A stretch of 7,383 nt of DNA from assembly GCA_938004315.1 (NCBI GenBank), contig CALKWG010000038.1, positions 1 to 7,383 of the forward strand. The letters are read 5' to 3'. A program made the translations under genes and the position numbers. Below the pieces are notes generated by a model. The model did not search any database. It had not been told where the DNA came from and saw only the letters and a list, made by a program, of their open reading frames with translations. How positions within the stretch are numbered: the stretch's first letter is position 1; each line of letters opens with the position of its first letter. Below are positions 1-6,226 of this stretch, one piece after another. This DNA is from an uncultured Spirochaetaceae bacterium (GTDB lineage Bacteria > Spirochaetota > Spirochaetia > Treponematales > UBA12059).

Positions 1-9
1 GCTAGGCTT

Positions 10-14
10 GGAGG
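10..14 (+). promoter_or_regulatory. Shine-Dalgarno GGAGG that fixes the start of the first gene
   Basis: GGAGG lies 5 nt before the ATG at 20. The alternative TTG at 8 overlaps this motif and has no ribosome site of its own, so ATG 20 is preferred. Only 19 bases precede the start, so any promoter is outside the window or too incomplete to judge. Confidence 0.75.
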
Positions 15-19
15 TTTAT

Positions 20-2128
20 ATGACTAAAAGAACCCGCCGTACGGCGATCATGACGGCCGTAGCGGCCTTAAGCGCCCTCTTGATGGTCGGAGCGAGCCTA
101 CCGCCGGGCAACGAGGCCTTAGGGCTCCTCCCGGCCGGCCCGGCGCTCGTGCTCAGCGCCGACCGGCCCATGTCCATCGTGGGCAACGCCGTCGCCTTCA
201 TGACCAAGGCCGGCTTCGCCGACCAGGCCTCCGCCGTCAGATCTATGGTCGACGGGTTCTTGGCCTCGGGAGACTCAGGCGGGGTAGACCCCGTCGCGCG
301 CTTGGCGCGCTCGGCCGACCTGAATCGCCGCGTAACCGTCGCCCTCTATATGCGCGAGACGCTCGGCGAAGACGGCGAGCCCCAGCAGGAGCCGGGCCTC
401 ATCGCCTACCTGCCGGTGCGGGACAGGATAGCCATGGAGGCGGCGCTCCGCGAGCTAGCCGCCTCGGGCGGCGCTCCCGAACCTATATTCTCAATCGAGC
501 TACCCGGCTACCTCGCCGTCGGCATAGGCATGGAGCCGCGGCCGGCCGGCCGCTACGAGACAGCCGACCTGTCCGCGCTGGCCGCCTACCCTTCGTCGAC
601 CCTAGCCGTCTGGGCGGACGTCCCCGCGTTGAGGGCCATGGCCGGTTCGGCCTTGGGCTCGGCGCTCGGCGGCATACTCGGCGGCCCCTCGGACGAGGAC
701 TGGGAAGAGTGGGATGAGGACGAGTACTACGACGAAGAGTACTACGACGAAGAATGGGACGAGTCCGACGAGGAAGTCGAAGATTGGGGTTACTACCAAG
801 AAGGCGACGAAGAGGAACTCGGCTACGAGGAAGACTTCGATTGGGACTCCTACCTCTCAGAAGAGGAGCCCGCCGAGGGCGAGGAGCTAGCCCAGGAAGA
901 AGAGTGGGATGACGAAGAATATTCCTGGGACGAGGAGTGGGACGACCAAGAGTACGCCCAGGACGAGGAATACGACGAGGAATACGATTGGGATGATGAA
1001 GAGTATGCTTGGGATGAGGATTGGGACGAGGAGTGGGATTTCGAGCCGAGCCCCGACCCCCTGGCCATGTTCGCGCCGCTCGTCGAATACTTCACCGAAC
1101 TCGCCGAAGGCATCGGCGCGATAGACTTCGGGCTGACCGTCAGCCCCGATCGCGTCTGGCTACGGACCGGCATGGGCGCCGTGCCGGGCAGCGCCCTGGC
1201 GGAAGCCGCCGCGGCCGCCTCGGCCGGCGAGCGCGGCATACCCTACCTGAGCTATTGCGAAGCCGACGCGCTCATGGCCGGCGCCTGGTCCAGCTCCATG
1301 GACTGGGCCTTGGGCTTCATCGAGCCGCTCTACGCCGCGATCCTCCCGCAGGAAGGCGCGGCCGAGCTCGTCATGGACTCGCTCAGGCGGGTAACGGCCG
1401 CCAGCGGCCGCCACGGGGCCTTCTATATGGACCTCGGCGTGAGCGACGGCCTGGCCAAGGCCCTGCAGGGCGATTTCCCCGGCGAGGCGGAGGCGAGCGC
1501 GCTCATTGCCTCGGGCCTAAGCCTGAACGCCTCCGGCGTGATGCAGCTCCGCGACCGGCAAGCCTATCGCGACGCCCTGGCCGCCTCCATCGAGCTCATG
1601 CAGGATCCGGCCTACCGCGCCCTGCTCGAAGGCTCGGGCTTCTCGGCGACGGCGACGCGCTCCGTCGGGGCGAACGCCGGCGTTCCCTTCGACCTCATAA
1701 CGATGAACTACGAGCTCGCCGAAGGCGCGGGCCCGGAGGCGGCCGCCGTTAAGGCGCTCATGGCCAAGCTCTCGACCTACTCCTACGCCTACGCCGACGA
1801 CAAGGCTTTCTTCAGCTTCGGCCCGGCTATAGAAGCGGTCAACATGGCGCGTCGGAACGGCGCCTTCAAGCCCTTGAGCGCCGAACGCTCGTTCAGGGAG
1901 CTGCGCGCCGGGGCGCCGCTGGACTCCCGCGGCGTCTTCTACCTCTCGTCCAGGCGGCTTATGCGCCTGATCATGCAGTTCATGCCCGAGCGGGGCCCCC
2001 TGCCCTTCGCATACGGCGACCTTACCGGGCTCTTGAGCTGGTTCTCGGCCAGCCCCGGCCGCCTGGGCTGGGGCATGGGCCTGGGCGCCGGGGACATCAA
2101 GGCCTTTAAGTCCTTGGTCGAGCGCTAA
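20..2128 (+). CDS. Large exported protein of unknown function with an Asp/Glu/Trp/Tyr-rich central segment
   Basis: I do not recognise this 702-residue protein with confidence. It starts with a signal-peptide-like segment: basic MTKRTRR, a hydrophobic stretch at residues 9-27, then small residues (VGAS) that could be cleaved. No lipobox cysteine and no twin-arginine motif is seen, so it is probably exported by Sec to the periplasm or surface. The mature N-terminal part (LLPAGPALVLSAD) loosely recalls DUF3352-type exported proteins, which is a weak impression only. Residues 225-342 are an acidic/aromatic insert between two globular-looking parts. The C-terminal part (343-702) is Ala/Gly/Leu-rich and ends without a membrane anchor. 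I chose the ATG at 20 over an in-frame TTG at 8 because GGAGG at 10-14 sits 5 nt before it. The gene converges on the pot operon, so it is not co-transcribed with it. ATA is used for about 8 of 19 isoleucines. The coding call is strong and the function is unknown. Confidence 0.9.
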   Translation: MTKRTRRTAIMTAVAALSALLMVGASLPPGNEALGLLPAGPALVLSADRPMSIVGNAVAFMTKAGFADQASAVRSMVDGFLASGDSGGVDPVARLARSADLNRRVTVALYMRETLGEDGEPQQEPGLIAYLPVRDRIAMEAALRELAASGGAPEPIFSIELPGYLAVGIGMEPRPAGRYETADLSALAAYPSSTLAVWADVPALRAMAGSALGSALGGILGGPSDEDWEEWDEDEYYDEEYYDEEWDESDEEVEDWGYYQEGDEEELGYEEDFDWDSYLSEEEPAEGEELAQEEEWDDEEYSWDEEWDDQEYAQDEEYDEEYDWDDEEYAWDEDWDEEWDFEPSPDPLAMFAPLVEYFTELAEGIGAIDFGLTVSPDRVWLRTGMGAVPGSALAEAAAAASAGERGIPYLSYCEADALMAGAWSSSMDWALGFIEPLYAAILPQEGAAELVMDSLRRVTAASGRHGAFYMDLGVSDGLAKALQGDFPGEAEASALIASGLSLNASGVMQLRDRQAYRDALAASIELMQDPAYRALLEGSGFSATATRSVGANAGVPFDLITMNYELAEGAGPEAAAVKALMAKLSTYSYAYADDKAFFSFGPAIEAVNMARRNGAFKPLSAERSFRELRAGAPLDSRGVFYLSSRRLMRLIMQFMPERGPLPFAYGDLTGLLSWFSASPGRLGWGMGLGAGDIKAFKSLVER
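692..1045 (+). repeat. Segment encoding a 118-residue Asp/Glu/Trp/Tyr low-complexity tract
   Basis: Residues 225-342 of the first protein contain 70 Asp/Glu (about 59%) and 27 aromatic residues (about 23%) and no Lys, Arg or His, by hand count. The C-terminal half shows a recurring pattern: EWDDEEYSWDEEW (bases 902-940) and DWDDEEYAWDEDW (986-1024) match at 10 of 13 residues and start exactly 28 codons apart. Their codons differ at both silent and replacement sites, so that pair looks old. The tract should be disordered or ion-binding; this is inference. The opposite strand and the other frames give long spurious reading frames here. Confidence 0.85.
722..751 (+). repeat. Perfect 15-bp tandem repeat inside the acidic tract
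   Basis: GAGTACTACGACGAA occurs twice back to back (722-736 and 737-751), each copy encoding EYYDE in frame. The next bases (GAATGGGACGAG) look like a decayed third unit. Perfect identity suggests recent duplication by slippage, which keeps the frame because the unit is five codons. Confidence 0.85.
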
Positions 2129-2136
2129 GAGCCTGC

Positions 2137-2161
2137 GGAGGCGCTTTAAACGGGCGCCTCC
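2137..2161 (+). terminator. Hairpin just after the first gene (possible terminator or mRNA 3' stabiliser)
   Basis: GGAGGCGC (2137-2144) pairs perfectly with GCGCCTCC (2154-2161) across a 9-nt loop, starting 8 bases after the stop codon. No T-run follows, so it is a weak intrinsic terminator on its own. It could protect the 3' end or support Rho-dependent termination. A stronger hairpin follows at 2188-2213. Confidence 0.4.
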
Positions 2162-2187
2162 TACCGGCGCCTACGGTAAAATCGAAG

Positions 2188-2213
2188 AGGCCCCCGGCGC
2201 GAGCCGGGGGCCT
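2188..2213. terminator. Strong hairpin between convergent genes, probable bidirectional terminator
   Basis: AGGCCCCCGGC (2188-2198) and GCCGGGGGCCT (2203-2213) form a perfect 11-bp stem closed by a GCGA loop on the plus strand, a GNRA-type tetraloop. It sits between the end of the first gene and the end of potD, where both transcripts should stop. The following bases are only partly T-rich on either strand: TCATTCAT on plus, CTTCGATTTTA on minus, the latter slightly better. Bidirectional use is inferred from position. Confidence 0.7.
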
Positions 2214-2252
2214 TCATTCATAGGATCGGGTTCAGCCTAGGCCGTTTATAGC

Positions 2253-3290
2253 CTAGTTACCGACCCTGATCCGACGCCAGACCTCGTTATAGAGCTTCAA
2301 GGTTTCGAGTCCCAGGTCTTCCTTAAACTCGCCCTTATCCAGGTCCTCGAACTCGTAGTTCGGCTTGACCGTCATGAGGGCGCGGGCCGGCACGTTGGGC
2401 GAAGGCAGCATGAGGTAGTCGGAGACCCGGGCGGCGATGTCCGGCCTGAGCATGAAGTCTATGAACTTATAGGCGGCGTCGACGTTCTTGGCCCCGCTTA
2501 GGATACAGAAGCTGTCCAAGTACATGGGCATTCCCTCGCGCGGGAAGAAGAAGTCTATCTCCGCGCGGCGCTTCTCGTCGTACTCCAGGTACACGTTCTC
2601 GGCGTAACCTTGGACCACCCAGAACTCGCCGGCGGCGAAGCCGCGGGCGAAGGCCTCGGCGTCGAACTTGACCAGGTTGGGCTTCCAGCGCTCCACCACC
2701 TGGCGAGCCTCCTCCAGGCGCGCTGGATCCGTCTCGTTGACCGAGTAACCTAGGTACTTGAGGGCGCCGCCCAGCACCTCGCGCATGTCGTCGAGCATGG
2801 TCATGCGGCCCTTGAACTCGGGCTTCTCGAAGATGCTCCAGCTCTGCTCGTAGCCCGAGGCCCTGGTCGTGTTCACCGAGACGCCGGCGGCGCCCATCAT
2901 AAAGGGCACGCTGTAGCGGTTGCCCGGATCGAAGCCGATGCGCGACAGGGCCTTCGGGTCTATGTTCTTGAAATTCGGGACGCGGGAGAGTTCGACGCCC
3001 TTCAAGAGCCCTTCGGCGATCATGATGGACACGTAGTCGCCCGAGGGCACCACGATGTCGTAGCCCGAACCGCCGGCCACGAGCTTGTTGTACATCTCCT
3101 CGTTGGAGGAGTAGGAATCCACGATCACCTGGATGCCGGTTTCCTTGGTGAAGTCCTTGATGACGTCTTCGGGGATGTAGTAGGTCCAGTTGTAGAGGTA
3201 GAGGCGCTCCTTGGCGCCGCCGCAGGACGTGCCGAAGATGCTGACGGCCGCCAGAAGGGCGGCGAAGGCTACGCGCTTAACTATTACCAT
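2253..3290 (-). CDS. potD: Polyamine-binding lipoprotein of the PotABCD importer
   Basis: This 345-residue extracytoplasmic substrate-binding protein should capture spermidine or putrescine and deliver it to PotB/PotC. Its length matches E. coli PotD (348). The N-terminus has basic K5-R6, a hydrophobic run and Cys23 in FGTSC, so it is probably a membrane-anchored lipoprotein; this lipobox is looser than the classic LxxC form, as in spirochaetes. Family landmarks are YNWTYY (Trp35, Tyr38), VPSGDY (Ser83), DDMREV (Asp168, Glu171), YLDS (Asp259) and LPSPN. Compared from memory with E. coli PotD, the two carboxylates that grip the polyamine are kept, while Tyr85, Trp229, Trp255, Tyr293 and Gln327 appear as Asp, Tyr, Tyr, Leu and Lys, so ligand choice may differ. 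It is the last gene of the operon. AAGGAGG (3298-3304) overlaps the potC stop codon and lies 7 nt before the ATG, which supports coupled translation. Confidence 0.96.
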   Translation of the reverse strand: MVIVKRVAFAALLAAVSIFGTSCGGAKERLYLYNWTYYIPEDVIKDFTKETGIQVIVDSYSSNEEMYNKLVAGGSGYDIVVPSGDYVSIMIAEGLLKGVELSRVPNFKNIDPKALSRIGFDPGNRYSVPFMMGAAGVSVNTTRASGYEQSWSIFEKPEFKGRMTMLDDMREVLGGALKYLGYSVNETDPARLEEARQVVERWKPNLVKFDAEAFARGFAAGEFWVVQGYAENVYLEYDEKRRAEIDFFFPREGMPMYLDSFCILSGAKNVDAAYKFIDFMLRPDIAARVSDYLMLPSPNVPARALMTVKPNYEFEDLDKGEFKEDLGLETLKLYNEVWRRIRVGN

Positions 3291-3302
3291 GATCGGGCCT
3301 CC

Positions 3303-4082
3303 TTACTTAGCCGCGATATACTTGAGGAAATTCCTCATTGACCAGGTGAGCGCCACGGTGCCCAGTATCATGACCACCGAGAGCGCGTTGATGACCGGGG
3401 AGACGCCGAAGCGTATCGCCGAATAGACGTAGAGGGGCAGGGTCGTCGCGCCGGGCCCCGTCACGAAGAAGGTGATGACGAAGTCCTCGAGCGACAGGGT
3501 CACCGCCGTGAGGAAACCCGACACGATACCGGGCATGGTGATCGGCAATATTACTTTTAGCAAGGTTTGCGTCTCGTTCGCCCCGAGGTCGCGCGCCGCC
3601 TCTATGATGGAGAAGTCGAACTCCTCAAGGCGGGCCAGCACGAGGAGGAAGACGAAGGGCAGGTTGAACGAGACGTGGGCCACGAAGACGGTAAACAAGC
3701 CGAGCCTCAAGCCTATGCCGGAGAAGAACACCAGGAGCGAGACGCCGATGATGATCTCAGGCAGGATCATGGGCAGGAAGGTCACCGTGCGCAGGTAGGA
3801 GCGCAGGCGGAAGCGGTACCAGTTCACGCCGATGGCCCCGAGCGTGCCTATGACGGTGGCGACCAGGGCCGAGCCCAGGGCGATGATCGCGCTGTTGCCG
3901 AAGGCGCGCCACAGGTCGGGCGAGTCGGTGAAGAGCTTGACGTACCAGCGCAGGGAGAATCCGCCCCAGGAGCCGGAGCGCGAGTCGTTGAAGGAGTACA
4001 ATACCAGGACTACGAGCGGCATAAACAGGAAGACGATGGTGCCGATGAACACCGCGCGCGAGAACGAGCCGCGCCGCCTCAT
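3303..4082 (-). CDS. potC: Polyamine ABC transporter permease PotC
   Basis: This 259-residue inner-membrane permease pairs with PotB to form the polyamine channel, and its length fits E. coli PotC (264). Six hydrophobic segments are visible at roughly 10-31, 61-83, 98-121, 127-150, 183-205 and 229-250. The cytoplasmic loop that docks on PotA carries the EAA motif at residues 161-180 (EAARDLGANE then LKVILP). Its ATG overlaps the potB stop codon by 4 bp (ATGA), and GGGAGG at 4089-4094 within the end of potB lies 6 nt upstream, so translation is probably coupled. Only 12 bases separate its stop from potD. I see no damaged motif. Assignment as PotC rather than PotB rests on gene order, size and overall similarity. 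Confidence 0.96.
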   Translation of the reverse strand: MRRRGSFSRAVFIGTIVFLFMPLVVLVLYSFNDSRSGSWGGFSLRWYVKLFTDSPDLWRAFGNSAIIALGSALVATVIGTLGAIGVNWYRFRLRSYLRTVTFLPMILPEIIIGVSLLVFFSGIGLRLGLFTVFVAHVSFNLPFVFLLVLARLEEFDFSIIEAARDLGANETQTLLKVILPITMPGIVSGFLTAVTLSLEDFVITFFVTGPGATTLPLYVYSAIRFGVSPVINALSVVMILGTVALTWSMRNFLKYIAAK

Positions 4083-5032
4083 CGCCCGCCTCCCGCCGGC
4101 GCGGCCGCGCCGACTACGGCGGCTGTGCCGACGACGGCGGCCCCGGCTAGGGCGTCCAGCTTGCCGGCCTTGCCCTCGGACTCCTCCTTGCCCCCGCCGC
4201 CGCCAAGGACGTTCGTGCCGTTGGCGCGTAGGAGGAGCATGACGCCGATCGTGGTCACCAGGGTGATGACCAGCGAGATGGCCGACGCCAGGGGCCAGTT
4301 CCGGCTCTTGGTAAGCTCGTCGGCGATCAAGTTGCCCAGCATATACGACTCCGTGCCGCCCACGAGCAAGGGCACGGCGTAGGCGCCGAAGATGGGGATG
4401 AAGGTGAAGAGGAAGGCCGTCAGGATACCGCCGCGGATGTTCGGCAGGAGCACCTTGTTGATGGCGCCGAGCTTCGTCGCGCCGAGGTCGCGGGCGGCCT
4501 CGAGCAGGCTGAAGTCGAACTTATCGATCGTCGAGAAGAGCGGCAGTATGGCGTAGGGCAGGTAGGTGTACACGAGCACCAGCATCACCGCCCAACGGTT
4601 ATAGAGGAAGCGGATCGAATCTTGCGCCAAGCCCAGCGCGCGCAACAGGTCGTTCAGGAAGCCCTCGTTCCCCAGGATCGCTATCCAGGCGTAGATCCGG
4701 ATGAGGAAGTTGGTCCAGAACGGTATGATCACGAGGAGCAGGAGCAGGGTCTGCTTAGAGCTCCGCGCCATGTAGTAGCCGCAGGGCAGGGCGATAAGAA
4801 GGGTGATCATCGTCGAGCCGAGGGCCACGAGTATGGTATTGAAGGTCACCCGGGCGAAGACGGGGTTGGCGATGGCCCGGTAGGCGTCCAAGGTCGGCTT
4901 CAGCTCCACGCCGCCGCGGGCGCCGGGCGTCATGAAGCTGTAGAGCACGATGATGAGGAGCGGCGCGATGAAGAAGACCGTGAGCCAGACCACGGAGGGC
5001 GCGGCGTAGAGCCCGCCCGGCCCCCGCTTCAT
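4079..5032 (-). CDS. potB: Polyamine ABC transporter permease PotB with an extra C-terminal tail
   Basis: This 317-residue inner-membrane permease is partner to PotC. Hydrophobic segments lie at about 12-33, 64-85, 95-119, 147-167, 203-225 and 250-269. The EAA loop that contacts PotA is at 178-197 (EAARDLGA then KVLLPN). E. coli PotB is about 275-285 residues and ends soon after the sixth segment. Here about 47 residues follow (271-317): a Gly run, a short charged patch (KEESEGKAGK), then Ala/Val/Gly repeats ending APAGGGR. The tail is partly built of an 18-bp tandem repeat and also carries the ribosome site of potC. The ATG overlaps the potA stop by 4 bp, with GGAGGT (5039-5044) 6 nt upstream. 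The transport function is secure. The tail's role is unknown, and it may be a neutral extension. Confidence 0.95.
   Translation of the reverse strand: MKRGPGGLYAAPSVVWLTVFFIAPLLIIVLYSFMTPGARGGVELKPTLDAYRAIANPVFARVTFNTILVALGSTMITLLIALPCGYYMARSSKQTLLLLLVIIPFWTNFLIRIYAWIAILGNEGFLNDLLRALGLAQDSIRFLYNRWAVMLVLVYTYLPYAILPLFSTIDKFDFSLLEAARDLGATKLGAINKVLLPNIRGGILTAFLFTFIPIFGAYAVPLLVGGTESYMLGNLIADELTKSRNWPLASAISLVITLVTTIGVMLLLRANGTNVLGGGGGKEESEGKAGKLDALAGAAVVGTAAVVGAAAPAGGGR
4103..4138 (-). repeat. Imperfect 18-bp tandem repeat in the potB tail
   Basis: Read on the minus strand, 4138-4121 is GCCGTCGTCGGCACAGCC and 4120-4103 is GCCGTAGTCGGCGCGGCC, matching at 15 of 18 positions. They encode AVVGTA and AVVGAA back to back. 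This suggests the C-terminal extension of PotB grew by in-frame duplication. Confidence 0.7.
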
Positions 5033-6132
5033 CGCTTGACCTCCACCAGGAACGCGTCCTCGGCGCTGAACGACAGCCAGACCTCTTCCTTCCAGGCTAT
5101 CTCGGGGCCTTCGTCCGACCAGTCGGCGTGCTGCTTGATCACCTTCAACGTAGCCTTGGGCGTCTTCACGTAGAACTTGGTCTGGAAGCCCGAGTAGATC
5201 GGCTCGTCTACCACGCCCTGGAATACGTTGAGGCCGTCCCTGGCGCGCTGCGGCCGATCGAGCTCGATGCGGATCTTCTCCGGCCGCACGGTCCAGCTGA
5301 CGCGGGTCCCGGCGGGAGGCGGATCCACGTCGGTGATGAGGATCGTGCCGAACTCGGGGCTCTCGATCTCGGTCATCTCGCCCCTCACCGAGCGGATCAC
5401 GCCTTCGAAGAGGTTAGTCTCGCCGATGAACTTAGCCACGAAGTCGGTAGCCGGCGATTCGTAGATCTCCTGCGGCGTGCCGACCTGCAGGACCTTGCCG
5501 GCGTTCATGACGGCGATCCGGTCGGAGACCGAGAGGGCCTCCTGCTGGTCGTGGGTCACGTAGATGAAGGTGATGCCGATCTTGTCATGGATGGCGTCCA
5601 GCTCTATGAGCATGTGCTGCCGGAGCTTGGCGTCCAAGGCCGATAAGGGCTCGTCCAAGAGCAGGACCGAGGGTTCGTTGATCAGCGCGCGCGCTATGGC
5701 GACGCGCTGCTTCTGCCCGCCCGATAGCTGGGCCGGCTTTTTCTGGGCGTGGGACGAAAGCTCCACGAGCTTCAGGTATTCGCCTACCCGCTCGCGGACC
5801 TCGGATTCGGGGCGCTTCTTGAGCCTGAGCGAGAACGCCACGTTCTCGAAGACGCTCAGGTGGGGAAAAAGCGCGTAGTTCTGGAACACCGTGTTCACCT
5901 TGCGCCCGTCGGGCGGCAGGGGTAGGACGTTCGCGCCGTCTAGGAGCACGAGCCCGTCCTGGGGTTCTTCGAAACCGGCTATGATGCGCAGTAAGGTAGT
6001 CTTGCCGCATCCCGACGGGCCCAAGAGGGAGAAGAACTCGCCCTTCTTGATGCCGATGCTCACGTCGTCCAGCGCCTTGAAGTCGCCGAACGACTTGTTC
6101 ACGTTCTCGATAACTACGTCGCTCCCTATCAC
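5029..6132 (-). CDS. potA: Polyamine ABC transporter ATPase PotA
   Basis: This 367-residue cytoplasmic ATPase powers the importer. The nucleotide-binding domain is complete: Walker A GPSGCGKTT (38-46), Q-loop Gln84 in VFQNYALFPH, signature LSGGQKQR (136-143), Walker B VLLLDEP (156-162) with catalytic Glu161, D-loop SALD (164-167) and H-loop His194. Residues from about 240 form the C-terminal regulatory/TOBE-type region typical of PotA/MalK-class subunits, with the VRPEKIRIE landmark. Length is close to E. coli PotA (378). The start is a GTG at 6132; AAGG (6141-6144) lies 8 nt upstream, while the stronger GGAGGGG (6147-6153) is 14 nt away. No in-frame ATG, GTG or TTG lies nearer that stronger site. 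It is the first gene of potABCD and overlaps potB by 4 bp. It could serve a related putrescine system, since PotA and PotG are hard to separate by sequence alone. Confidence 0.96.
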   Translation of the reverse strand: MIGSDVVIENVNKSFGDFKALDDVSIGIKKGEFFSLLGPSGCGKTTLLRIIAGFEEPQDGLVLLDGANVLPLPPDGRKVNTVFQNYALFPHLSVFENVAFSLRLKKRPESEVRERVGEYLKLVELSSHAQKKPAQLSGGQKQRVAIARALINEPSVLLLDEPLSALDAKLRQHMLIELDAIHDKIGITFIYVTHDQQEALSVSDRIAVMNAGKVLQVGTPQEIYESPATDFVAKFIGETNLFEGVIRSVRGEMTEIESPEFGTILITDVDPPPAGTRVSWTVRPEKIRIELDRPQRARDGLNVFQGVVDEPIYSGFQTKFYVKTPKATLKVIKQHADWSDEGPEIAWKEEVWLSFSAEDAFLVEVKR

Positions 6133-6140
6133 TTCTTGTG

Positions 6141-6153
6141 CCTTATCCCCTCC
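6141..6153 (-). promoter_or_regulatory. Unusual ribosome-binding region of potA (GGAGGGG plus AAGG before GTG)
   Basis: On the minus strand GGAGGGG (6153-6147) is followed by ATAAGG and then the GTG start at 6132. The best Shine-Dalgarno match is 14 nt away, which is too far for efficient initiation. The weaker AAGG is well placed at 8 nt. This pairing with a GTG start suggests modest translation of the ATPase compared with potB, potC and potD, which have well-spaced sites and ATG starts. Confidence 0.5.
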
Positions 6154-6166
6154 GTGCCGCCTGATG

Positions 6167-6186
6167 CGACCGGCGTACGCCGGTCG
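6167..6186. promoter_or_regulatory. Perfect 20-bp palindrome A, candidate operator or leader hairpin of potA
   Basis: CGACCGGCGTACGCCGGTCG reads identically on both strands. It ends 34 bases upstream of the potA start codon, close to where transcription from the candidate promoter would begin. It shares the half-site CGWCCGG with palindrome B, 33 bp away centre to centre (about three helical turns). It could be a dimeric-repressor site, or in RNA a GC hairpin near the 5' end. The symmetry is certain and the function is inferred. Confidence 0.55.
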
Positions 6187-6192
6187 GCGTTA

Positions 6193-6220
6193 AGCATACT
6201 GCGTCCGGCGCCGGACGCAA
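6193..6220 (-). promoter_or_regulatory. Candidate sigma-70-type promoter of the potABCD operon
   Basis: On the minus strand TTGCGT (6220-6215) and TATGCT (6198-6193) are separated by 16 bp. The -10 keeps T1, A2 and T6 of TATAAT; the -35 keeps TTG. Transcription would start near 6186, giving a leader of roughly 54 nt before potA. An alternative is TTGACA (6266-6261), a perfect -35, but its best -10 at 18 bp spacing is only CATTGT (6242-6237). No experimental start is known. Confidence 0.35.
6200..6219. promoter_or_regulatory. Perfect 20-bp palindrome B, inside the candidate pot promoter
   Basis: TGCGTCCGGCGCCGGACGCA is perfectly self-complementary. It covers almost all of the spacer and most of the -35 element of the candidate potA promoter at 6193-6220, where a bound protein would block or remodel RNA polymerase. 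Its half-site CGTCCGG matches CGACCGG of palindrome A at 6 of 7 bases, although the spacing between half-sites differs (2 versus 6 bp). Confidence 0.55.
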
Positions 6221-6226
6221 GCCGAA

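Noticed and set aside
8..19. TTG start for the first gene, adding four residues (MEVY)
   Set aside because: The TTG overlaps the GGAGG that correctly serves the ATG at 20, and it has no ribosome site of its own.
850..1239. Ser-rich minus-strand open frame opposite the acidic tract
   Set aside because: It is the complement of the Asp/Glu codon run, which has no stops when read in reverse. It has no plausible start site, and its composition is explained by the real gene on the plus strand.
3567..4382. Long plus-strand open frame across potC and potB
   Set aside because: It is antisense to two clear permease genes, is rich in low-complexity charged residues and resembles no family. It is a product of GC-rich codon bias.
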